NCBI RefSeq assembly: GCF_042477335.2
Contig: NC_091246.1
Span: 208,939,501 to 209,003,500 of the forward strand
Length of the DNA stretch: 64,000 nucleotides
From: Ovis canadensis
Lineage: Eukaryota; Chordata; Mammalia; Artiodactyla; Bovidae
Reading direction: 5' to 3'
Shown: piece after piece, positions 47,367 to 58,200 of the stretch
Layout of the letters: every line of letters begins with the position of its first letter
How positions within the stretch are numbered: position 1 is the stretch's first letter
Translations under genes and position numbers: made by a program
Notes under the pieces: generated by a model
Told to the model about the DNA's origin: nothing
The model's database searches: none
The model's input: the letters and a program-made list of their open reading frames with translations, nothing else

Positions 47367-47580
47367 CGTGTGTGTGTTAGTCACTCAGTTGTGTCTGACT
47401 CTAGGAGACGCCCATGGACTATAGCCTGCAAGGCTCCTCTGTCCATGGAATTCTCCAGGCCAGAATACTGGAGTGGGTAGCTGTTCCCTTCTCCAGGGGA
47501 TCTACCTGACCCAGGGGTCAAACCCAGGTCTCCTGCATTGCAGGTGGACTCTTTACCATCTGAGCCACCAGGGAAGCCCA
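47367..47580 (-). repeat. Bov-tA SINE
   Basis: Minus-strand Bov-tA ending GAGCCACCAGGGAAGCCC. CTCAAAC on both sides (47,361 and 47,581) is the probable target-site duplication. Confidence 0.85.
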
Positions 47581-47606
47581 CTCAAACAAGTCAATATGTG
47601 GAAATA

Positions 47607-47810
47607 GGGCTTTCCTGGAGTCTCAGTGGTAACAAATCTGCCTGCCAATGCAGGAGACCTGGGTTCGATCACTAGGTCAGAAAGATTCCCTAGAAAAGGA
47701 AATGGCAATCCACTCCAGTATTCTTGTCTGGGAAATCCCATGAACAGAGGAGCCTGACGGTCTACAGCCCGTGGGGCCAAAAAACAGTCAGACACGACTT
47801 ATCGACTATA
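47607..47810 (+). repeat. Bov-tA SINE
   Basis: Plus-strand copy from GGGCTTTCCTGGAGTCTCAG to CAGACACGACTTATCGAC. The similar flanks ATATGTGGAAATA and ACATGTGAAAATA form a slightly decayed duplication. It lies only 27 bp from the oppositely oriented preceding SINE. Confidence 0.85.
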
Positions 47811-48024
47811 CAATAGCAACATGTGAAAATACCCCATAATTTGAGTGGAAAGGCTGACCAAGTTCTTCTGAGTTCCGTTTCCAGTCTAGGGTTCTTGACT
47901 AGAGAGCCAGTCTTGAGGCCCTTGGGGGACAACACTGCATCGTGTCCTCCCACCACTGTTTCTGCCAGATCATATCACTTTTCCCACCTCCAACCCTTCC
48001 AATCTGTCCTCCACACTTCATTTT

Positions 48025-48140
48025 ATTTTTAAAGTATAATATTTATTTTATACTGGAGTCTAGTTGATTTACAATTTTGTGTTAGTTTCAGATGTACAGC
48101 AATGTGATTCAGTTATACATATATGTATGTCCCCCACACT
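48025..48140 (-). mobile_element. L1 3' end fragment
   Basis: GGAGTCTAGTTGATTTACAA and TTTCAGATGTACAGCAATG match an artiodactyl L1 3' end in reverse. Confidence 0.65.
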
Positions 48141-48741
48141 TTAAATGTTAATACTAAATTGGATGACATCATTGTCGTGCTTACGATGCTTTCTTTGTTC
48201 CCCGTTATCTCCAGGACAGAGCCTGACCCCCTTGACCCATGGTCTGGGCCCTTTATAATGGTTCCTGGCCACAGTTCCATCCCTTTGTCTCACCATTCCC
48301 TCTTTCAGACTCTTCAGGGTTACTTTTTGAGCTCCCCATGCCTGTCTGAACTGACTTGAACATTCTTGCTTCCATCTTTTACATACATTATTTCCTTCAA
48401 GAATTGTCCTTCACCATCTTCTCCCCAAAGGTGACTCCTCTCCAGGAAGCCCTTCTCCCAGGTTGAGTTAAGGCTCTATATTTCTCCTGTGCTCTGGTTA
48501 CAACTCTCTGACCACTGATTAGTTTGTAAATCTATTTTCCAAAACGTTATGTTCCAAGATGATAATGAGTGGGAACCTGTTTGTTTGTATGTTTTTTTTT
48601 TTTAAATTTTGTTTTTCTTCTTCCCTGTATCTTTAGCAAAATGTCTGGCATATAGTAGATGTAATAGCATTTGATGAAGGAACAAACCAGTAAGTGGTAG
48701 TTTTCTTCCTCATCTGAAAATAACATTGTGTTTTAACCTAG

Positions 48742-48774
48742 GTAACAACTACATTCTCCTAACACTTGAAAAGC
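48742..48774 (+). other. CASP8: CASP8 5'UTR segment of the first coding exon
   Basis: A splice acceptor TTTTAACCTAG ends at 48,741, leaving 33 nt of untranslated leader before the ATG. The first exon at 36.73-36.97 kb would be joined here, with or without additional non-coding exons. Confidence 0.6.
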
Positions 48775-49079
48775 ATGGATCTCACCCAATGTCTCTATAA
48801 AATTGGAGAGCAGCTGGGCAGTGACGACCTGGCTGCCCTCAAGTTCCTAAGCCGGGACCACATCCCATATAGGAAGCAGGAACCCATTAAGGATGCCTTG
48901 ATGCTATTCCAGAGGCTCCAAGAAAAGAGAATGTTGGAGGAAAGCAATCTGTCCTTCTTGAAGGAGCTGCTTTTCCAAGTGAATAGACTGGATCTGCTGC
49001 TTAACTACTTGGACACCAGCGAGGAAGAGATGAAGAGGGAGCTTCAGATACCTGGCAGGGCCCAGATCTCTGCCTACAG
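48775..49079 (+). CDS. CASP8: CASP8 coding exon 1 (DED1)
   Basis: Encodes residues 1-101 plus two bases of Arg102. It contains the whole first death-effector domain, including Tyr8 and the R71-x-D-L motif shared by DED proteins. The donor is ACAG|GTAGGG. Confidence 0.95.
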
Positions 49080-52033
49080 GTAGGGAGAACCTCCGCGGTA
49101 TGGACCTGGGAGCTGTGGGTTTGAATGGATACATCTTTATGGGCAGGGCTGATATTGTATATAGGTTGTCTGTATGGAGTGACTTTGGAGGCTCTGGTAA
49201 GAAGTTTCACCAAGGCCAGGGTAAGAAATGTAGAGACTTTATGCAGAATTCAGAGGAAAAAAATGCTAAAACCAATAAAGTAAAATTTTCTTTACAGAGT
49301 GAAACATTACCAATAGGTACATGTGCTAACTGCTTCAGTCATGTCCGACTCTTTGTGACCCTATGGACTGTAGCCCTCTAGGCTCCTCTGTCCATGGGGA
49401 TTCTCCAGGCAAGAATACCGGAGTGGGTTGTCATTTCCTCCTCCAGGGGATCTTCCCAACACAAGGATCGAACCTGTGTCTCTTATGTCTCCTGTATTGG
49501 CAGGCAGGTCCTTTACCACTAGCACCACCTGGGAAGCCACTGAAATTCAAATAGCCATGCTTTAAGCATTCTAATTCTCCTTTCTGTTACATGTCTGTTA
49601 TCTTGATGCCTCTGCTTTGCTGATGTTCATACCATGCACTCAACTTTGCCTATTATTAAATAAAGCATTGCAGCTCCCCACTCGAGAACCCCTCCCATCT
49701 ACTTGTGGATGACTATGAAATTCTCCACAGGGTTTTAGGCTTTTATTATACACTTTAAGGCTTGTGTTACTAAGTTCTTCAGTGAGGTGTGTGCTGCCAG
49801 TCATTCTGGATTGGCCAGGCTGGACCCCCACAATAATTTTTTTTTTTAATGGTATAAGATAACCATTAAAAAAAAAATGTTCATCTATTAACTTACTAAC
49901 GGTTGTGCTGGGTGTGTCTTCAGTTCTGCACCTGGGCTTTCTCTAGTTGTGGCGAGTAGGGGTCAGTCTGTCTTGCAGTGCACGGACTTCTCATTGTGGT
50001 AGCTTCTCTTTTGTGGAATGCCAGCTCTAGGCATGTGGGCTTCAGTTGTTGCAAGACTCTGGCTTGGTTGTTTCACTGCACATGCTTAGTTGCTCCACAG
50101 CAAGTGGAATCTTCCCCAGCCAGGTATAGAACTCGTGCTCCCTGCATTGGCAGGTGGATTCTTACCCACTGTTCCACCAGAGAAGTCTTAAGATAATCAT
50201 TTCTAATCTATCCCTGGCCATACAGTGGAAACATCCGCTGTAATAACCAATCATCCTAAAGGTTAAACAGCTTCCACAATTTCACTTCATAAGCCAGTCT
50301 GCAATACCCAATGACTGCTTAATCCCCATGACTCCAGATACTGTCAGAAGAACAGCACTGGCTTGGGCTGTCTGTCCTCCCAAAGGCTTAACACAGTAGA
50401 GAAATCATTTTTCTAATTGTTCTGGAGCCTATGGGCCTGAACTTGAGGTGTTAACATGACGGGTTCCCTTTTGGAGGCTCTAAGGGAGAAAGTTCCCTCT
50501 TCTTTTAAAGACACCAACCATCGGGTTAGGACCACCTTAAGCCAGTCTACAGATGGACAAGGTAATGAGGGTATGAGGGGCCCAAATTCAAAGGGTGAGG
50601 GGCTGGGCAACTGGGTATGTTCGGAGAGGAATGGGGAGATGGTGGTAAGGCATGGCCAGAGATGAAGAGGCAGACTAGGCTCAGTTCACAAAAGCCTGTG
50701 TTCCAAGAGGAGGTGTTTGGCCTTCCTATTGAAGGGAGTGGCTGGGAGAACACTGACTAGTTTTAATTGAAGAATTAAAACTGATGTGTGTTTTGAAAAG
50801 AATAATGTCCAAAATCAAAGCTTTTCTTTCTTTCTGTGCAACAAGATCTTAATCCTATAGCGAAGGACAAGGGAAAAACACAATTCCCTCAACTGATATT
50901 AACTGAAAGTTAAAATTGGGGAACTTTTAAATTTTTTAATTAAAAATTAAAAATATTTATTTAGTTACTTTGGCTGTGCTGGGTCTTCATTGCTGCACAC
51001 AGGCTTTCTCTAGTTGCAGAGAGCACAGGCTACTCTTCGTTATGGTACACTGAACCTGGGGCTTGTGGGCTTCAGTAGTTGCAACTCTTGGGCCCTAGAG
51101 CATGGGCTAAGTAATCATGGCACACAGACTTAGTTACCCTGCAGCATGTGGGATCTTCCTGGACCAGAGATTGAACCCGTGTCCCCTGCATGAGCAGGTG
51201 GATTCTTAACCACTAAACCACCAAGGAAGTCCCTGGGGAATTTAAATTCCATTAAGAGTGGGACAGTTGAGCTTGAGCCATGAGTCTTCAGTGTCACGAC
51301 ACGAGCCTCTTTCCAAGGACTCAGCTCATAAATCGTGTCATTAGTTGGTTTTATTTTAAAGGGAGGCCAGAGGACCAAGTCCACGTGACTCCATATATCA
51401 GATGGGAAATAACTGAAGAAAGTTAGAGTGTTTCTGTTTCCCCCTATAGGATCCTGCTTTTCCAGATTTCAGAAGATGTGAACAAAGTGGAATTGAAGGA
51501 CTTTAAGTTTTTTTTGAGCCAGGAGATTGCCAAATGTAAGCTGGATGATGACATGGTAAGACCTGGTGTCTCACCCGAGGTGTAGCCCTGACGGTGAGTC
51601 AGCTGGTGGGGATTTCTGAGACTAAAGAGAGCTCTTGTCAGTAAAAGCAACCTGAATTCTCACTTTTTAACCAAGGGAGAAGAATGCTGTCTGGAATGAA
51701 TGCTGTAGATATGATGCCTTTGTATAATATAAGGTGCTGCTCACATTAATTATCAGGGACAAGACAGAGTGAGGAACAAAGGCTGGTTGTGGGAGCCCAG
51801 GTCAGTGTGGGGGCCTGCAGAGCCAGGAGAGCCACTGGTGGGCCTGAGACCATTTCCCCACTTCTGCAGTCTCTGAAAAACCTGGGACCTGGAACTCTGT
51901 GTGTGTGTGTGTGTGGTATGGTATGTCTGTACGTATGTGTGTCTGTACTGTGATGTAACGCTGTATGTGTGGGTCTGTGTGTGTGTGGTATGGCATGTCT
52001 ATACCTATGTGTGTCTGTGCTGCGATGTAATGC

Positions 52034-52065
<32 letters not shown>

Positions 52066-52183
52066 GTATGGTGTGTCTGTACGTATGTGTGTCTGTACTG
52101 TGATGTAACGCTGTATGTGTGGGTCTGTGTGTGTGTGGTATGGCATGTCTATACCTATGTGTGTCTGTGCTGCGATGTAATGC

Positions 52184-52214
<31 letters not shown>

Positions 52215-55200
52215 ATGGTATGGTGTGTCTGTACGTATGTGTGTCTGTACTGTGATGTAACGCTGTATGTGTGGGTCTGTGTGTGTGTGGTATGGCATGT
52301 CTATACCTATGTGTGTCTGTACTGTGATGTAATGCTGTATGCGTGTGTCTGTATGTGTGTATGGTATGGTGTGTCTGTACGTATGTGTGTCTGTGCTGTG
52401 GTGTAATGCTGTATGTGTGTGTGTGTGTATATGGTATGGTGTGTCTGTACGTATGTGTCTGTGCTGCGATGTAATGCTGTATGTGTGTGTGTTTGTCTGT
52501 GTGTGTGTGTGTATGGTATGGTGTGTCTGTATGTATGTGTGTCTGTGCTGTGGTGTAATGCTGTATGTGTGTGTGTTTGTGTGTGTGTGTGTGTATGGTA
52601 TGGTGTGTCTGTACGTATGTGTGTCTGTGCTGCGATGTAATGCTGTATGTGTGTGTGTTTGTCTGTGTGTGCGTGTTGCAGTGCACTGGTCACTGAGCTG
52701 TTGTTGAGGACCCTCAGCCTGGAGGTGCGTGGGTGCCAGAGGCAATGTAGGGTGTGAGGCCGTTCCCAGGGCTGTTGCCATGTGCCTGGGCTGTTTCACT
52801 GTCTTCACATAAAAGTGTCCATAGATGGTTGGGCCTGGGGACTGGGTGACATCTGAGGTGACTTCTTCTCTGTCTTATTTCTGTCTTTTTGGGCCAGAAA
52901 ACATGAATTCCCTCCCTGATAGTTTATTGATTGACTTTATAAGACCAGGATGTCCACTTAAGAGGATCAGCTTGGGAAGCTAGGTGGGTGTCTAATTTGG
53001 AGGAAGTGGAAATAAAAAAAAAAAATCTAAAAGTCAGTAAAACTCCATCCTGTTTTCTAACTTGATTTCTCCTCCCTCTAGACTTTGCTTGATATTTTCG
53101 TGGAGATGGAGAAGAGGACCATCCTAGGGGAAAATAACTTGGACACCCTGAAAAGAATCTGTGAGCAGGTCAACAAGAGCTTGCTGAAGAAAATCTATGA
53201 TTATGAAGAATTAAGAAAAGGTATAAATAACCTGAGAGCTGTGAATCAGCAAAATGTAGTCTTAAATTGACAGATGCTTCTATGTCACAACTGTTTCTAA
53301 TCAAATATGTGTATGTTTCTTTTAAGATTCAGAGAGAATAATGAGACTTGAAAGAGATCCAGATGAATTTTCAAATGGTAATACTTGCAGATATGTTTTC
53401 AAGGTCTATTTAGTTAATTTACTTCCCAGGTGGCTCTAGTGGTAAATAAGCCACCTGCCAATGGAGGAGATGCAAGAGATGTGGGTTCAATGTCTGGGTC
53501 GGGAAGACCCCACGGAGAAGGAAATGGCAACCCACTCGAGTATTCTTACCTGGAAAACCCCATGGACCGAGGAGCCTGGCAGGCTACAGTCCACAGGGTC
53601 TCAAAGAGTCAGACAATGACTAAACTACAAGCCTCATTGTCTCCTCTCTACAACCTTTACCACATCTGCATCTTAATGGACCTGCTCTCCTAATAGCGGT
53701 GACTACTAGTCACCTTCTCTGCACATGGGAAGATGTAAAAGGAATTGTCAAGAGGCAGAGACCCTGTAACCTCAGGCTGGCAAGTTTGAAATACAGGCAG
53801 AATGAGTCAGCAGTAAGATTTTCCCTTATTCTGTGGACTGCAGTATATTATGTTCAAGGCAGTCAGTGAATTTACATTTTAAAAGGGACCTTATGTTGCC
53901 CTGGGTGCCACCTCTTTCTTAACCAATATCTTCCCTGTCACATTTCATTCCAGATATGTCACAATCGCTTCCAGAGGAGGGCTCCTCTGAGATGCTGGCC
54001 ATGTCAGACTCTCCAGGAGAACAGGGCAGTGAGTTGCAGGTACCAGGAAATCCCCATTTCTTTCCCCTTTTGTGCTGCAGATTCTAGTTATTGTGTTCCT
54101 GAGCTTTTTTTTTTTTTCAAATAAACTAATAAGGGACAGAAACTTAACGAAAAGTGTTGAGAACTATAGGAAAATTCCACAAAAGCACAAGTTTAAAATG
54201 TGACTTTGGAATTTGGTAAAGGTGATCTCTTTGGTTTCCCGTGTGTTAAATGTCTAGTTTAAAACCAAAGATGTTGGAAGAGTTGGAGGACAGAGGAGTA
54301 GGGAGCCTCTAACCTGATCCCTTTAGCAGCTGCCTCAGCCTAAATGGGAGGGGGCTTTTGGGGGGAAAGTTGAGCAGGACTGGAAGAAGCAAAGTCTTCG
54401 TTTAGCTTGGTATTTCAGAACTGTTTCTCCTTTGTGATTAGGCGTTAAGCAGCAAATGTTCACAATCTAGTCATCTCTATGTTCTCCTCCCATTGAGCAG
54501 GCCCAAGAATTGCCTTTCCTGGTATCACTTATGTTTCTGTAGCCTTCAACACTTTACCACCTTCTTATTCATCAGCCCATTCACTCTTCCCAGGGAAGCA
54601 GAGGAATTGCTATTAGCCAAAAGTCTAGTGAGAAAAACTTGAAATTAAGCTTAGGAGAGACCATTCATTAGTGGACTTCTGAGCAAATCACCAGACCTCT
54701 CTTGATGTGAACATCAAGGATTAGCCAAAGTCATGTGGCACTTTGTAAACAGTAAAGCACTCTGCTGACGTCATCCCCACCCATCAGCTAATGACCCCAA
54801 GGGCAAGAGAGATTCAATAACTTGTCCCAAGTCTTGAGGTTATTGAGCCAGGAATTTAGCCCCCTAGTTTGGGGCCCTTTCCTCTACCTTGAGGAACTGC
54901 ATGGATTTCCCAGTAAATGCTAAATATCTCAGCACTAAAACAGCCCTGGGGAAATCAGGAGGTCCCCGGGTCACTGTCAAGTACTAGAACCTAGATATTG
55001 TAACCCATAGAATAACCTGTCTGTCTCCTCCAGTCACTGTGGTCCTCAGAGCCAAGTTAAGCCATCGGCTTTAAAAATCCTGGGACCATGCTGTGTTGTG
55101 TGATGGATAGGTCCTCAGCTGCTAGCCCAGAGCGTGGATGAGATGATCAGAGAGCCAAGAGAATCACAAGGTCACAAAGGGGCAGCCTAAAGACAGCACT

Positions 55201-58200
55201 ACAATAGTCCTTAGTCCCGCAACTCCTGATTGAGCTCTCTCAAATGAATAATAAATCCTAGCCCCTGACACAGATGTTCTGTGCCTTGGGCAGAGATGAG
55301 AATAAATAATACTAATATTATTTGACAACAACACTATATGACAATTATATGACAACAACACTATTAATATAAGTACGAATGCTCAGGAGACTCAAATATT
55401 GGGACACTGACTTATACACTAAACTGTGGGGAAGAAGTCTGGGGATCCTTTGTCAGGGGAATGAATGGAAACTAGTTCCTTAGGGGAGCAGTGCCAAGTT
55501 GGGGTGGGGCCATGGAAAGTGCATTCGCATCCCATTTGGGCTTGGGTGATGCCTAACCAAAGCTGACCCACAGAGTCAGCTCCTGGGTTGGATTTTTGTT
55601 TTCCAGACATCCGACACAGTTTACCGAATGACAAGCAAACCTCGGGGATACTGTTTGATCTTTAACAATTATGATTTTAGCATAGCACGGGAGCAGGTGC
55701 CCGAACTTCACAGCCTTAAGGATAGGAATGGAACACACTTGGATGCAGGTACAGTAGAACAGAAAAGAAATATTTCTAATACCTATGTTTTTGTTGAAAA
55801 GGGAGAACAAAAGCTGCATCAACAGGGCCACATGTTTCAAAAAGGTGAATATAATCATACTTCCCTGTGGACACGAAGAACATTCTGATATATTTGCTAG
55901 TTTTCTGCCTTTTTTTAAAATTAATTTTTAAAATCAAAGCAATATATTTATAAGGATAAAATATTAAATCTTACTAAAAGGCTATAAGCAACAATAAACT
56001 TTATTTTTATTTATTTTTGGCTACACCAGGTCTTCGTTGCTGCATGCAGGCTTTCTCTAGTTGCAGCTAGTGGCCTTCTTGTGGTGGTGGTGGCTTCTCT
56101 TGTTGTGGCTTGAGGACTCTAGAGTGAGGGCTCAGTAGTTGTGGCTCATGAGCTTAGTTGTCCAGGGGCACGTGGGATCCTAGTTCCGGGACCAGGGAAC
56201 AAACTTGGGTCCCCTGCATTGGCAGGTGGATTCTTATCTACTGGACCACCAGGGAAGTCCCTAAACTTCATTTTTAATACAACTAAATGCATAGAGCTTC
56301 TGGAGAATGTATTAGGTGTTGGGTGAAAACATTGCTTTGGTATAAACCGTTTATGGAAGTTGGGCTCTGAGTGCAGCAGAAATTGAGTTCTTAACATAAA
56401 TAGCATTTTCAAATGTTAAACTAACCAGAAATTCTTTGGCTCAGTCTTTTCTGGCTAAGATTGAGATCTTACAGGTTGAATGAAAAATAATTTGCATCAT
56501 GTGAATGTAGATATGATGACAACTAAAAGCAATAAAGTAAACAATCCAGCTCAATCCATAGTGATATTAAGAATTTCAACTTGATGAAAGAATTTTTGAA
56601 AATGGTGTTTATGAGTCATAACATCAGGTAATGACTTATTTTTTTAAATAGAGTAGCACTTGGAAAATTGAGATAGGTTGATTTTAATCATCAGGACTCT
56701 GTGAATGTTTTCTGTTAACATTTGTTTATTCAAGCAAGTCTATGCTAAGGTTTTTAAACAGCCATAGAGCTTAAGTTCACTGGCTACATCATTTATCATC
56801 ATATAGCTTGGTTTATTTTAATTAGAAAGGAAGCATATTAAAGAATATTATATTTATATAGTACTGGTAATATATAGATTTCTACTGCTTCAACTAAATG
56901 TTATAAATGTTTAAGAACACCAAGTGCTCATCATCCACAATAGAAACTCAATACAAAAGTCTAAAATTTATAAATAAATAAATAGAAATGTACCCAAATT
57001 CATTACAAAATGGAGACTTATACCCCCCTCCCCCAAATAGTTAAAAGTTGAAAGTGGTTGCCTTCACAGAAGTGGCTGGACAGAATATAACTGGGTAGTA
57101 GGAAAGAGTAGAGAAGGGGTTACTTTTTTGTAATAAGTCTTTTAGTTCTACTTGACTTTTTAAGCATTCATATCTTGTATTTTGATAAACAGCTCTGAGA
57201 AGATACAGGATAAAATAAATATGGATTTTGTATTAAAAATTTGTTTTGCTTTCTTTCTGGTTATGTAAGTAGTATAGTTAATTTTTAGACTGGTTAGGTA
57301 GTAAGCCTTAAAAATAGTTTACCCATCTTGTAGACTAGTTGAGAAAAGACAATAGCAGTCTCCCCTTTCTCATTTGCCTGAGAACTGGGAAATGTTTGCA
57401 GCTAGTGGCAGTAAATATTAGAACCCTATGGAATCCAGCCACTAACATAGTGGGTCTTGTTCTTAAATTCTGGTTCAAATTCTTATCTGATCAATGTTCT
57501 CTCTAGTTCTAGGTTGCGGTCTAGGAATTACTGCCGTATACTATTGACTTTTCTTTCTTTTGTTTTCAATAAACTTATTTATTTATGGCTGCACTGGGTC
57601 TTCGTTGCTGTGTGTGGGCTTTCTCTAGTTGCAGTGAGTGGGGGCTATTCTCTCTGGTGTGTAGGTATCTCATTGTGGTGGCTTCTCTTCTTGCAGAGCA
57701 TGGGCACTAGAGTATGCAGGCTTCAGTTGTTGCTATGCCCCGGGCTTAGTTGCTCCAAGGAATGTGGAACTTTCCTGGACCAGGATCTAACCCATACCCT
57801 CTGCACTGGCAGGCAGATTCTTAACCACTGGACCACCAGGGAGGCCCAATATGATTTTTCTTGTTTCACTTTTCAGAGGCTTTGGACAAGACCTTTCGTG
57901 AACTTCATTTTGAGATAGTGCACTACAGAGACCAAACAGCAAAGGGAATCTGTGAGGTTCTGAAATCCTACCAGAAGAAGGACCACAAAACCAAAGACTG
58001 CTTCATCTGCTGCATCCTTACCCATGGAAACAAGGGCACCATCTATGGCTCCGATGGGCAAGAAGCCCCCATCTATGAGCTGACCTCCTACTTCACTGGA
58101 TCAAAATGCCCTTCCCTTGTTGGCAAACCCAAAATCTTTTTTATTCAGGCTTGTCAAGGGGATAAGTACCAGAGAGGAATAGCTGTTGAGACCGACTCAG

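Noticed and set aside
48766-48774. Upstream TTG as CASP8 start
   Set aside because: The ATG at 48,775 matches the caspase-8 N-terminus. The TTG merely extends the open frame by three codons.
51802-52686. Long minus-strand ORF of 294 codons rich in His, Thr and Tyr, and similar plus-strand Val/Cys ORFs
   Set aside because: They are translations of the GT-rich minisatellite, which lacks stop codons in several frames. There is no domain or conservation, and the tract lies within a CASP8 intron.
57457-57918. Plus ORF of 153 codons overlapping the start of CASP8 exon 7
   Set aside because: It reads through intron and SINE sequence in a frame different from CASP8.
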